A model generated the notes under the pieces. The model was given only the letters and a program-made list of their open reading frames with translations, was not told where the DNA came from and ran no database searches. A program made the position numbers and the translations under genes. Positions 27,601 to 42,600 of a stretch of 64,000 bases of DNA are shown in pieces (the first letter of the stretch is position 1; each line of letters starts with the position of its first letter). Source of the stretch: Aplidium turbinatum (taxonomy: Eukaryota; Chordata; Ascidiacea; Aplousobranchia; Polyclinidae). The stretch is taken from the NCBI GenBank assembly GCA_918807975.1, contig OU964932.1, positions 2,046,001 to 2,110,000 on the forward strand, in the 5' to 3' direction.

Positions 27601-30600
27601 TTTCCCAACTTGTGTTATTGTAGTTATCTTCTTTTGCAGCAATGCTTTGTGTTATTAAAGCGTTGTTTAAATTTACTTGCATCACGCTGTTCTTTGAAAG
27701 AAAGAAATTTTCTTTAAAAAAAAGTTTGACCTGTAGCTTGTTTAAACAAGTTATTCAGACTTACTTGCAAACAAGTCTGTCATTTTTGATCGAGAGACAA
27801 ACTCCTTTGAAAACAATTAATGCTGAATTGGAACTTTTACGCCCAATTTTATTGAATTTTTTGGTTTGGTTGGATTTGAATCTTTATCCTTGGACTGAAA
27901 AAGCCTTGGTAAGTTATTCCTGGTAGTTTCGGATACTTGTAGAGGCTTTTGACTCAGGGCCGGTTACTTAGATTGACAGAGTGAAGTTTCCAATTGTTGA
28001 AGTCTTGTTGCCGGGAAATTATTCCATCCACTATGTGCCTCTGAATGGAGAGCCCCGAGAGTCGAACTAGCACCGCTTCATCTTGACGCTTCTTTGTTCA
28101 TGAAGTCACGCGCTAAAACCAACTGAGCTATCTGGGCGGACAAAATTTTCACGTTTTCTGACTCTTTGCTGTTATGTTGTGTTAGGTACACAAACGTTTG
28201 TTTGATTCTATTACCGTTAGATGTCCAATATCAATGTATGGGCGAATTTTGCAGGTGCGACTCAACCCAACCGAGCCCAGCAAAGTTCAGGACTCTCACG
28301 ACCTGGAACTGTGAGAAAGGAGCTGAATGGGTGGAAGGAGGAGCTATCCAATTTAATGACTTCGTGTTGGTCAACAATGAAGATTCGGCCATTGATATCA
28401 AACTGATTGAGGGCACCGAATGGGGCGAGGAGAATGGGGCTATGATTAAAAATGCGCATATAGCTGGCAGCGCCATCTCTTTGGACACGAACCCAAAAAA
28501 TCCAGTGGGAATTGTACGTATTTATATTTTTGCGTCTTTACTGCACCAAAACACACTCTCAAACAGATCTATAGTTTTGTCGCAAATTAGCAAATTGTAA
28601 TCATATTAATCGTAAATTAGCAAATTATGATCATATTAATCGTAAATTAGCAAATTGTAATCATATTAATCGCAAATTAGCAAATGATGAAACAATTTTG
28701 TTGGACCAAAAAGAAATTCTACAATGTTGGTGTAAATACATTGAAGAGCTGTTTTTCTACAACCGCGAAAACAAATCTATGGAAGTCTATTAGTCTATTA
28801 TGAAAGAAGAAGTCAGAATCGCTATAAACAAAACGAAACATGGAAGGGCAGTCGGACCAGACAATATCTCAGTCGAAATTATCCAAGCTTTAGTTGAATG
28901 AGGTTTGGACCTAACCACTGAGATCTTAAATCATATTTATGACACCGGAAACATCCCTAGTGATATGGTACGTTCCATATTCATAGCTTTACCAAAGAAA
29001 ATTGGAGCCATAGAATGATCACTCCACAAAAAAACTAGCCTTTCGAGTCATCTAACAAAGATCCTACTCCGAATCATAATGATGAGATTGAGACCAAAAT
29101 TAAAACCAGAAATTTCAACAGCACAGTTTGCATTTGTTGCAGAAAAAGGACCAGAAATGGAATTTTCAGATGTTAACAGAGAGATGCATAGAAAAGAACA
29201 AGGATCTCTATTTGTGTTTTATAGACTTTTCTACAGCTTTTGACAAGGTTCAACATGCTAAATTATTCGAAATATTTTATTCTTTTGATATCGACGGTAA
29301 CGACCTCAGAATTATACGAAACCTCTACTGGAAGCAAACGGCTGCAATACGTATAAATAACGATCTTAGCGAAGTCAGGCCTGTACGACGAAGCGTCAGA
29401 CAAGGTGTGTCCTATCTCTCAACCTCTGCAACGTTTACAGCTGATATGATTTTGAGAGACATCGAAGGTATGAATAAAGTAAAGGTTGGGGGACAAAGCA
29501 TAACAAACTTGAGATACGCTGATGATACAATCCTGATAGCAGAATCTGCAAACAATCTACAGGACTTACTAAATTCTGTTGTCAATAAAAGTAAAGCAAT
29601 GAGTTTAGAGTTAATTTCAAGAAAAACAGAATACATGACTGCATTAAAAAAATACAACTTATCCAAAATGCAACCTGACACTCTACGATGTTAAAGTAAA
29701 ACAAGTTGATAAATTTAAATATCTTGGGTACATTATAACTTCTTCTGGACATAAAGATTTCGAAAAATTAGCACTATTGGAGATGATGCAGGGAAAAGAA
29801 GCAAAGATTGTCAAAGACAGCTTGAACCAATGCGCCACAAACACGACAATCAAAACTACCGATTTTATACGGATTTCAAATGACAAAGAAGTTTGGAAGA
29901 CCATGATCGCCAACGTCTGTATCAGATCAGGCGCATAATCATCATCAATCATATTTGCGTCAATAATAGTTAATTAATAGGTTTAAGTTTTCCGGCAAAG
30001 GATTGTTTGATGCACTAGATGTGACTAGAAAATAGGTTACTGCCCTTCGGGTATACACACCTTCGGGTTGTTACCCTATTTCAATTCTTTGTTGCAAGCC
30101 ACAAAATTGTTGATACATTTATGGCTGAAGTCGTTGGCCTACTTTGGGGTATGTCATGAGCCATTACCAAGGTGATCAACTGTATATTAATAACATGTTT
30201 AGATATTGCCATTCGCCCCTGGACTATACGTGAACAAGGCTCACTTCGTCAATTTCAACCAAGGTGGCGTGGCTTTCATGGTGACCCACATATCAGGCAC
30301 TTGCACGTTCGTTTGTGGCGGTTTCTACTACTGGGTGCGAGGTGAGATGCAGTTTAGATTGGCGAAGTTACTGATTTCACAAGGTAGATTTAAACGATCT
30401 GTCTTAGCCTGATGCTGCGAGTTTGCTGTGGCAATAGTAAGTTGCGCTAGCTTTCGGAACACTGTTCCCTAGTCATGTGCTTTGATGAATGGTGTTGAAG
30501 TCAGTGAGTGGTTCTTTACTGTGGTTCTTTCGTTTAGCTTGAGGCTGCTGGTTGTTGAGTTTCTGTGTTGTTAGGCGTTTTTGTTGCAAAATTGTTTTCA

Positions 30601-33600
30601 GTTGATTAGTAGATTAGATGACGTAGTTCTTCCCTTTCGGCACGGTTGTTGATTTTAGGATTTTGTCTGCTGATGAATATGGCCTCTTTGAAACGTAATT
30701 TTACCGCGTCATTTTCTCGGGCAATTATTGTAAATTCAAAGTCGCTGTGACACTGTTGTTGATGATTAAAGACCGAACTTTTGTCTGAACTGAGGTGTTC
30801 TTTTATGCGGGAGTGGAGTGGCCGAATCGTGCTGCCTATGTAGCTTTCCCTGCATTTCTTGCATGCGATCTTGTAGACACAGTTCTTGGTGGTACATATG
30901 TCATCGTTCCGTAGTGGGCAGTTTTGTAGCCGGCAAGGTTCGGGTTTTTTTGGTCTTTGAAGGGCGTTTCTGAGGGTTCGTGAGCGTCGAAAAAGGCGCT
31001 GGCAGATCCAGGTCTTTGAAAACTTTCTTTGCTTTACGGTCCGCGTCGTCGCTCATATATGGAAATTCAAAATGTATTGGGTTATATGGTGTCTGGGGGG
31101 TTTGTCTGTTTTGCTGGTGTCGTCGTCGTCTGGGTGGTTGTTTAAGAAAGTCCTTGGGGTATCCTGAACTCAATCAATTGAAGTTACTGATGCTTGAAAC
31201 AAGCCAGAGTGAAGGCTTGTAGTGAAATCAAGCTTGTACAAGACGAGATTGAGATGCTTCCAAATCTTGCACGGTTTGCTGATCACTAATAGCCTAACAA
31301 TAAATGAGTCATTGCCTCTTTTGAAATTCTAGTTATCTGATAGAAAGCCCTAAGTTTAATTATCATGTTGGTGGTTCAGTGGGCCTGTGTCAGTAGTTCG
31401 AATCCTACACAATGCGAAACTGTAACACTTTCAAACGATGTTTACATCGGTCCAAGGATATTGCATATAACCAATGGTCGCACTATATTCTCTAAACAGA
31501 CTTTACAGTAGACCGTGAAACTAACCAAAAGATTATTTTACTTAATCTGAAACGACCTGTTGCTAAAAGATTAAAGCTAAACAAAGGTTTACATTGTTTT
31601 TTTCTCTCAGAGCTCACATTCACTGACGTCACAAGGAGGGTGCAATGGAGATGGGAACATGAGGGCGTGCTGAAGGATCTGGACGGGAGTTTGACTGGAG
31701 AAGCTGATGGGAGTTCTGTAGTTCCGTTTACCGACCTAATGGACACCAGTGTCTGCACTGTAAGATAACGATGGTGTCACAATCAACCTTTTGTTACGTG
31801 ACGATAGCGATGACTACCGTGCTTATTGTCGGAAGCGCTTAGCTGATTGTGATTAACTTTACGCTTACCTAAAAGTGTAGCTAAAAGAAGTTACGCGAAA
31901 ACATACGATATCTTTCTCAAGAGTAATCAAGAGTATATTACAAATAAAAATATCAACCTGCACATGACCTACTCGCCTTGAATGCGATATACGACATAAC
32001 GCATGACCGGTCCGCCCCTATAGCGTTTGACTTTTCGGACTAAAAAACTGTACGATCAAGCGGCGCTGGTTCGATCCTAGGGATGTACGCTTGAGTAAAG
32101 CATATTAAGAATTGCTCTTCATCAGCGGCTATTAATGGACAGAATTATTCACAAACAATAACACTTCAGCCATCGGAAACTCCACTCTGTCAATCTCGGT
32201 GATTGGGCCCAGCGTTAGTGGTTTGTTGCTTCTACAAGTATACGAAACTGCCAAAATTAAGCTCTTCATAGAAGCTAGTTCAATCTGAGGATAGTAGAAT
32301 AGCCGTTACTTGGTTGGCCTTCACTAGTTGTTCTAAGATGTCGATTTTAGACTTGGTCAGGCTTTCCACATTCAACTGCAGCAAGGTATTGCCTTCCCAT
32401 ACGACAACCGAAGTTACCCGCCCTGAACGGCTATTAGACATGAAGGGCGCATGCTCTGGGTCGGCATTACTCTGTACCGGATGGAGTTGCATGGAACTCC
32501 GTGAGCTACAATTGTTTTCTCGATTTGTTGTCATTCGCTTGATTGCAAAAATCAATTACCAGAGCTCACCATTAGGAGGTTGACAACTTGAGTCCCAATC
32601 TGAGGATAAAGATTCAATCAATAGCGATCGAGTGCGTTTCATCACCAGTTACATGTTGCAGGTGCAATCTGGGGACTTATTTTCCTCTAACGCGGCTGTT
32701 CCATCAGCGATCTGCACTCCCGGCACCCGTTTCCACCGCATTGCGCTCAACAACCCGATCCCAAGCTCCCTGGAAGCAAACAATTTGTGGTTCTCCAACC
32801 AGCACGGAAACTCTTCCAGCACCTACCAAAAGAAGAGGCTTACTCACAAACCAGGCACGTCCTACCTTAAATCGGTTGTTATTGTTTTCCACTTTTCACC
32901 TAGGCTGATCATGGATTTCCTCGGCATTAGAATGAGTTCTCAGGTTCGGAAGCAAAGCTGCAATCTTCCATGCGTCAATGTGATTTGTAGTGTTGCAAAC
33001 TACGAAAAGATTCTATTACAATGGTCTTTTACAATAACACTGCTGAACGACTGGCAATTGTATAATTTGGTTATTTCACTTTATAATGCGTTCCTGCCTT
33101 GCAAAGTCAAGCATTGCGAGATACTCTTTGCAACGAAGCCAAGGAAACTGAAACACGCTTGTCATTTATTTAAAGCGACTGAAACATAGCGTAAACAACT
33201 TGCATAACTTTTTTAATTCTTTTGAATTCTATGCAAATTAACATCTCTCAAGAACAAACTTGTTGCTGAAAGCTTTAAGTATTGCTGATGAAATCATTGC
33301 CATGCCATCCAAGGACTGATGGCCATCTTACTCTGTGAAAAAGATGCATGAACTCTCATGTGTTGTTTATGAGCGGCCCGTGGTTCCTCATTTTTTTATC
33401 TGATTGTTGCTAGAGCAATGTAACCGCTGCAGGTCCTCAAGTTTATTTCCATCATATTTTCTTATTCATGCAGGGTGGATGCTGCTTCTTCCCAGCAAAG
33501 AGAAATACTTGATGTGGTTTGAGAACGGGGAGCAATTCACCAACATCACTTACAACGCGAGGTACTATGACTTCATGGAGGACGACTACATATTCGTCTC

Positions 33601-36600
33601 CCACCTGCTCAAACAAAGGCCAGACGTGTGAGTTTATGAGTGATGCTGTATTTTGGAACATTTTTTGGAAACACTTGCTTTATTTTTGTTTTTAGCAATG
33701 TATTTTTGCACGAAATGGCAGTCATCAACGATTTCACGAGATTGTTGTCAGACTAATTTTATTGATGACGCTATGAAGATTGATTTAGTGATGTATTCTA
33801 TAGTTGTTGAATTCATGGTTCAATGATGTAAGAGCACCGGAAAGTTGATTAGTTTAATCACTTCTGGTATCATCAGACGGCACGTGCTGTTGTGGATGGA
33901 GCTGTTAGTTGTTGATGATTTTTAGATTTCTCTACTCTCTGTTATATAAATAACCACTTTAAAAGTTTTGAAAAAATTATTTTTTTTAGTTTTTTTTCTG
34001 TACGAAAACGCTTCCCAGTCGCGTGATGGCAGCATAACTTCCAAAACTTTTTTGAAACAAAACGCTTTTCTCAAAAATGCAATGTTTTTATTATTAGCCT
34101 AAGCATTAATGCATACGGATTGTATTTGTGTGTTGAGATCTACCGCATATCTTTCTGATGAGAAATCTTATTGCATGCAGCATCACCATCAATGGAGTGG
34201 AGAAATTTGCGGTTGAAAACGCCACTGACGAACTCACAGCCGACAATGACAACCTCGACTGGTCGTTCGATCAAGAGACACTCGAGTTTCAATTCATTGT
34301 TTCCGGGAAGACATCATCAAGGAGGAAGAGAGCGGCAATTGAAATCGTTGATGATGATTACAGACACGTCACTGTGACTCCTAACATATACAGGTAATGA
34401 ATTGTCATTCAAGTTCACAATAGTTGCTTGTAGCCCACTTCTCTTGAAGTGGCAATTTGTCACATCAAAATGATTTTTAAAATATTAAATGGACAAAGAA
34501 GGAAATTTGTTCTATTGGGGCTTTTAGGGAAGTGCTTGAATAAATGTGTAAGCGTAAAAAGGTTGGGGTGGTCTATTTGTTCATTATGGAAAATGCATTT
34601 CCATAATCGAAAAATGTTGTTAAATCAGTTTTTACGTTTTTCACACTTGTGTTTCACATGGTCGTGTTTTTGATGTTTTCTTACTGTAAGAAGGCTACTA
34701 CTTTGTGCTTACTTCACCATTTGTTAAAAGTACACAATTGTTTTAATGCACAAACCACGTGTTGTAGATGTGTGTATCTGGACTGTATTGGACCTGTGGA
34801 CCCGGACAGCGTTCCTCCATCTAGAGAACAGCCTGAAAATGCCATTGCGTGGTCGCAAGCGGACAACCCATGCATGGAAAAAATCGGAAATGTGAGAAAT
34901 AATTAACTCTCATTGGTGTATTTGGGTTTACAATGGACCCAGAAATACGATCTCTGGTATCAGATCAGAAGCACTGGTCGCCTTCGAAAATGGTCACGAA
35001 CAACATATGGTAGTGATGGCGAGGGATAAGCACGAGGGATAGCAGTCCCTAGCCCCTAGCATGGATTGTTTTTAGAGAGGATACAGTGTCATCATTGGCA
35101 CAACAGTGTAAAATCAACAAGGAATGTAGCAACAGAAGCAAGTGACGTTGTTAGGCGGGCACCACGGAGAGTCCGCTACTCATCAATACGACAACACGAC
35201 CTTTTCTAAATTTTACGTGGTTCCTTTTACTTTGTTGTGTTGTTATAGGCCGTCGTCATAAAAAAAAGCGCTACTGACATCGACCTGTGCTGGGTACTTG
35301 TTGACGTGGACACCATCGACGTCGACAGTATCACCGTGGAAGGAGTGCTGCAGTTCGTAGAGAGCGCCCAAGTTTCTGCCATTTACATCTTAGTGAAGGT
35401 AACATCCATGACATCCAGAAAAGGGTTGATGATTGCACAAGTGGCATTGATGTGATGCAAGTAGATCGTTTATTCACTCTATTTACTTTGGTTGATCATT
35501 CAACCGAAACAAGTCTCAAGCCACGTAGTTCGGTAAGTATTCCTTTTCAATTGCATACATAACTTTCACTTTCAGGGTGGGCGAATCATTGCCGGGTTTT
35601 CAAGCGCGGAACCGTATCAAAATGACCTCACAATAGAACTGCGAGGAGACCACGACACCCCAGGGTTGGTTCTCCCAGGTAAGATGCTGGTGGCCAACTA
35701 CTTTTCTTTGAGAATCCTTTTATCATGATAATAGCGATAGCTGCATGTGCAGTAATTCACTAAAACTAATGAACGTACTATTTGCCACTGCATTGCGTCA
35801 CACGTGTCATGATCGGCTTCACTGTCAGTGCATGACCTGCAGGAAAGCGGTTAAAATGATTCATGAGTGTTTTTTGCAGGAGTGGAGTTGGGATCAAAGG
35901 CGCTGGGTTGTTTTGGTGGTTGTGATTTTCATGGACAAAGTCACGATGTTTTCTGGACCCATCTTGCTGAAACTTCCAACGCTGGCTCCACACAAATAAC
36001 GCTAACTGATGGGGTGGACTGGAAAGTAGGGGACGAAATAGTCATCACAACTACAGGATACCGGTGAGCTATCACAACCTCTTCCGTTCCGCTGCTTTGC
36101 GATTGTTTGACGGCAGCACATTACAAGCATCCACATATGTGGTCGGGTTCGAAGGATGTTGTATAGAAGATTGACGCTACTCTTAAAGAGTGATTCTACC
36201 TGATAGTTGCATCACAATTACTTTTATAGTAAAAATAACTAGCCAACCACCAATTGGTATTCCATGTAAGCTTGAAACCAAAGTTTCTGGCCTGCTCTCT
36301 CCACGCGATGGAAGCTCCTTGCCATCACAATGAGCTTCTGTCACATCATGAAGTCAGTCAAACTGAATGTTAGTTATTCATCATCATCCAAATTCGATTT
36401 TGTTTTGTATTAAATTATATCGTTCCAGGTCAGAAGAAACTGAGAAAAATGTCATAACATCAATCAGCAATCAAGTAACCATCACCTTGCAGACGCCCCT
36501 TCTCTACAGACACATGGGGGAGTCGTACGAGGCTGCTGGGTGGCAGTATGACATGCGTGCCGAAGTCGGCCTACTCAGCCGTAACATTAAGATCAAAGGT

Positions 36601-39600
36601 ACGACCTGTGTCCGGTGACAGTTGGGGTGGTTACTGAACCAATTGTTTTGCACAAACGGTTTATTGGTTTTATTTACTGGTAACATCTGTGTATCTTACC
36701 AAAGTAAAGTAGGTTAGGTTGGAGTATTGTTATAACTTATTATTGTCTAGCATTTGTGTGCGAGTCTTTTAAGCTCACCTAATTTTTATTTTTGCCATTT
36801 AAATGTTTCAAAGTTGCGTTTGGTTAAATTTGATGTTTTGAACGTAAAACATCAAGTTTAGTTGCGTTTGCTGAATTGATTTGTAAATCATCACTGGACT
36901 ACAAGCAAGGATTTGTCCTTCTTCTCGACTAGCATTATGCCTGGAATTAAATTTCAATGATACTATGCTTGCATGGGGCTTTTCATTTGTTTCTATAACT
37001 TGTACCACATGACTTGCAGGCGCATCTTATCCGAACATTGATGAGCAGGCGTTCGGGGCTCGCGTGCTAGTGGGCTACATACGGACCTCTGACAACACTG
37101 ATGTCTTCGGTAAGTCTTTTAGAAATAACTGAAATAATAATGATGTTGATCTTATATAGTGAAGGTTATGGGTTGGGAATCAGAGAATGTCAGTTGCCTG
37201 GTTCTTATTTATTAGTTTGTAACCAGAACATTGCCAACATCTTCTTCACAGGCTGGGGCCGGTTCAGTAATGTTGAGTTTTTTCAAACTGGCCAAGAAGG
37301 TTGGACTGAAGTCTGGGATCCTCGCTTTTCGTTGGCCTGGCTCAACACCGGGCCAGTATCAACTTCCCGCCCATCTTTTGTGGTCGGGTGCGCGTTCCAC
37401 GACGGGTACTCCACAGCCATTGGGACGTTTGGAGCTGAGGGAATTGAGATTGCTGACAATGTGGTCCATCGAACCATTCACGACGGTGAGATTTCTTGTG
37501 ACGTGTTTTACAACAATAATTTACAAGTTCCCATAGAGAACCGACCTGAGTACAACTAGTTGTTTTCAACGGTCAGGTAAGGACGAGTGATATTTTAACA
37601 TGTCATTATCTGAAACCCACTAGGGAACCTTAACACCTTTTAGTAGCCTAGTTCTTTGGTTGATTCTCTGGTAAGGGTAGCATTGTAGTTTTTTCAAGGC
37701 AGGTTTCTATTACAATTTTACTACAAAAGGCTGCAAAATTTTAAATGTTTTTACGGTTGTATAATATAGCTACTTGCTTTTTTGTAAATTACGTTTTTAC
37801 TGCGCATTTCTTTCACTGACAAGTTTATTAGAATTGTTTAAGGCGCCCCATAAACGCATTTACTTTTTCCATATTGTCCCCTTTCAAAGACTTGTATTGC
37901 TCGTAATATTATACTGTACAATCAATAGAATTATTAATATAAACAATAAATACTATTCACACTACAAAAAGTGTTCAATTCCAAGCAAAGCGAATTACAT
38001 TGAAATTTGAATAAACATTTGAATAAGAGCCTTCTGATGATTCTAATACAAAGGTGAAACAGTGTTAAGGTTTTCAGTGAATAATACCTGCATTTGATGG
38101 AATTATTAATATAGATCTTTATAGAGTAAAACTGTCTGGAGCTTACAAGTGTTTGAAACATTGGCATTACAACTTCAACTAGGTAGGCTACAGTAAGCTT
38201 GTGCAAGAAAACCTCATTAATTTCCCTGCGAGTGTTTGTTAATTTTGTGCCGTTTTCTTTGGTACTTTCTTAGTTTTTAAAATTAGGCTACACGAGTTTT
38301 CGCAGTTTCCTTTTGTGGTAATTATTTAACCAATGATGACTATGTATTCATAATAGATAACTGTAATGTCACAATAGCCAAGCATCTTATCTACAGGAAT
38401 CCGCATCACTGGAAGCAACCATATACTTGAACGCAACCTTGTGACTGTGACACTCTTCCGCGGGGCTTACCTGGATCGTTATGAAGAAACCAACTTCAAG
38501 GTAGGTCAGGAGCTAGGAACAGACGATTATTTGGTCATCGGCTGATTGTTAATTGCACTTCCAGATAGCCAGCTTCCACAAGACGCTCATCATTTGCATG
38601 GCTGGATATGTTGAAGAGGTTCAAACAGCATCTAAACAATAAATGGATGTCTATATTAGATTTTCACTCAAATCGTTTCTTGTACTGGGAGAGTGACCGA
38701 AATATTTATCGTAGAAAAGTCATTTCACTGAGTTTCTGTAACACGAATACAATTATTCTACTTGAGTTAAGAGACGTCTGTGGATAAGCATGTTATATTA
38801 GTCATAGCCATCGCTTACAGTTGCTATAAACTTTTCAATTGTAAACATTTTTTTTTGTGTTTTTCACAAGTTGTTATCGTTATCCAATTAGCAGATCTAT
38901 ATTTTTTAGCTTGTTAGCTTGAACAAATATCCTTTCCTCCATCTGTCTTCTTCCCCAGTAGGCCTGTTTTAATTCCTTCACTTGCAATTTTGTTTTTTGT
39001 GAACTACATTCTGCAAGACACAATTTTGCCTAAATCTTTAAACATGTCTAAGGCCCAACTAACTTTGACGTTGTCTAGTGACATCTCTGACCAGTGACTT
39101 TAAACATCTGGAAAACCGTTTTAATGTTTGTCCGCTTTTAATTGACCAGCATGAATGACCGGAAGAAAAACTACAGCTTGGTAGTTTACTTTTCGAAAGT
39201 ACAGTACAGGAATCGTCAGCATGTTCGTAGTTTTGCATTCTTCGCTAAATAGCTTCAGCTTTTCAAATAGAGCATCATACATCCGGTTCAGGATCTCCGT
39301 CATCACTGGAGTTATCTGGAAGTAGCTAATGCAAAGTTGCTGACTATTTGTGGATAAATATTTGTTGTACGTCATATCTCTCGTCAGATTAAAGACATTA
39401 TTTTTAATTGAAACGGTTTGTTTTAAGGATTGGCAAGCAAGCTTTGAAGTAAGTGATGCTCAAAACCTTATCATGATTGGCAACACTGCTGCAGGGAGCG
39501 AAAGGTTGTGCTTCCATGTTGATGGAGAGGCTTGTGGCGCTTCCGACGAGAACAAGTGGACAAGTGAGATCAACTTAAATCACTGAACATTCAACAATTG

Positions 39601-42600
39601 TCTTGCTACCATTGATGGTTTTCTAGTTCAGAAATTTGGCGCATGTATTTCAAAATGGAAATTTACGTTGAATATGTAGTTAGTTGTTGTACATTGACAT
39701 CGGTCTTTGTTCGTCCACGTTAGACAGCTGGTGCTGACCTGATCTAGCCCGCTGAAGAAATCACTCGGGTCTGATTGACAAACGTCGGCATAAATTATCA
39801 CTAGCATGTGCTTATCATGTTACTACTGAATTAGAAAACTGGAACGACGCAATGCTGGCCACCACAACTTTCAACTTGAATTTATTGCTTTCTTGTCTAC
39901 CCAATAATTTTGAAGACTGAAAATACGTGGTTTTTAAAAGATGCTGAAACTTGATGTCTGGATTGTCATTCATTATGTAGATAACGTCGCCCATGGATGC
40001 CTTCATGGAGTACAGATCTTCATAGAAGATGGTGTTGGAAGTTGTTCTATGATCCGAGACTTCACCATATACAAGGCTTGGGATTATGGAATCTACCACC
40101 AGACTCGAACAAATGTTGTCATCCGGAACACCATCATCGCGGATTCCACGGTAAACCCCGCGGCTCTTCCATTTGTGTTTGCGATATCAGATAAAGTCGT
40201 CACCAAAAGACAAAATCAACATCTCTTACAACCAGGGCCGCAATAACCTCTCTCCGTACCCCCTCCCATTTGCCAAGGAGAGCCTACACTTGTTTAGAGG
40301 CCCAGTTACTTTAATCTATTTACATGCTTTTGGCTATAAAAAGGCTGCCACAGATTCTCGAAACTCCATAGCTTAAATCATGCAAGGCCTATTTGCAGCT
40401 TTCCACACTCGGCTGGAGGCTTATCTTTGTCTGGGGGCTCACACAAATTTAGTTGGTTTTTCAACAGTTGATAGAATGAGAGGTCCAACATTAAACGCTC
40501 TTATAATGATGGCAAAAATGTTGGATATTGATAGCCAGCAGCGTTGACAAGGGTGGTTCAGGGCATAACCTATTGCGCTTACTTTCAGATCTAATTTGCT
40601 TTTATTGGCTCAAATTCATTAAATTCCTTTTAAAGAGGGCTGCTGCATTTGGAAGACTCGCACTGTAAAATTGTTAAATCGAAAACTTTTTGACGTGTTC
40701 GTAACAAAAGTAGATTTTCCAATATTTTGTTGAACTCCATAGCTCATTGCATTGTTACGAAGACAAACACGGTGTCGAGTCACAATCGGATGTTTCTGAT
40801 CCCCATTCACAATCTATGTAGCACAACATAAGTGTCATGAATAAACTAAAACAATTTAAACATCAGCACCAAAGCAAATAAAATTAAAGTTTAATGCAAA
40901 CCAGCAGCGGATCCAGCAGGAGAACTTGGTAACGTGTCCATTTAAAATCGAGTAAAACATGAAACTTTTCTCCTGTTTTTGCAAAATTTTCTCGTTCGCT
41001 CAACAACATTTTCTTAACCAAACCGACATTGTACATATAAAGTTTCAGCAGTGGATTTAAGGAATAAAAACGTTTTTGTGTCCAATAAAACAAAGAAAAT
41101 GATATAACATTCCAAAGTAAACATTTTGCTCACCCAAATAGCCCAGTTAACAATTAAATAGATAAATTTCAGTGTTAGTGATATAAAATAAATTGTGCCG
41201 TGTATATACTATGGCTGAAGATGGGGACACCTCAAATAGATTTTTGACGTTCTAAATCTAACCTGTTGAAAGGCTACGCAACGCCAAGCTGTAGGCTACA
41301 AACTTTTAAGAGAAAAATTCTTTGGAAACCTTCTGTAGCGTTAAATGGAAATATTCTTGGAAAGGTAAGCTAACTTAAATTTCAAATGAAAACTTCTTTG
41401 GAAATCCAATTATAGTTGGATAAATTTGATCAAATACACACTGCTGTTACACAGTGTACGTCTTGATAAAAAAAGAAAAAATTATTCCGATTATGTTTGC
41501 ACACAAACTGATCAAAACATAATTAAATTTCTCACAATTCTCTGGAAGGCAAGCTTCCCAGATCCCTTAAACTTTTTTTCCGACATCAACGTTGGCAGTG
41601 TCCAAACTGGTTCGTCCCCAATTTGTTTTCCAGATCCACTATTGCATTGTCAGCATATTTAATATTCTTTTTTGAGAAAATTTTCAGAGTTGTTTACTCT
41701 TTGCTACAATGATGTACCGTATGTGAATTTGTTTCCTACAATGATATAGTTTGCAGGTCTAATCTTGAGCTTTCTTGCCCTACTTTTTAAACAAATTTGA
41801 AAAATATTTTAAGCGCTATCACTAACAATAGCGGCCAACTATAGGATTTCAAGGGAGACGCGAGATAGTGCCCACACAGTCTTTCTCACACCAACTATGT
41901 AGTCGAAATATAGCCTACATGAATGCGAGTTTGAATTTCTGTATGCATTGACGGATGGAAGCCGGCTACTCTTAACTTTAACATTTTGATTTCCTTAACA
42001 TTTTTACTTAAGGTCGGGTATTTGCCTTTAATATTCGAGCCGCCATCGTTGTCCCACGTGTACGAAGACAAGTCTGCTACGATTGAGGATATGTTGTGTG
42101 TTGGCCGCAGTCCCCACTTCGACCCCATCCACGACTTCATGGACGAGAGTGGAGACGATAACTTGAAGATTAGGGCAGCCGGGTACGACGCTATAGCTAT
42201 ATGATGACACGAACATAGAAATAAATTATCCTGAAAAGCCGCTTTTGGAATGAGAGTTTGCTTACTGATACAAAAATAGAGCTGTTTGAAACAAAAGTTC
42301 AGTACTTTGTAAATATTTTAAAAGATATTTGTTTGGATGCAAAGTTCGTCTGTTTCGTTTTCATTTCGTTTCATTCAATATATTTATACAGACCTTTGTG
42401 AAATAAATTTCGGTTTGATTTGTTTAGCCTTATCAGTAAGAAATTAAACAACCTTATAGGAACAATACTGTCAAATAGAAAGTTTGTATCCATGCCTTAA
42501 CATACAGAACCATGTCTTGGACTTGTGGTGTCTAAGAAATGCTTTTGTTTAATATTCAGTTTTAACCGTATCTGTTACTGGCGTAGACCCTATGGTCTCG

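Noticed and set aside
31368-31420. tRNA-like sequence with TGGTTCAGTGGGC and AGTTCGAATCC
   Set aside because: The spacing between the two boxes is too short for a tRNA and no stems pair; at most a SINE scrap.
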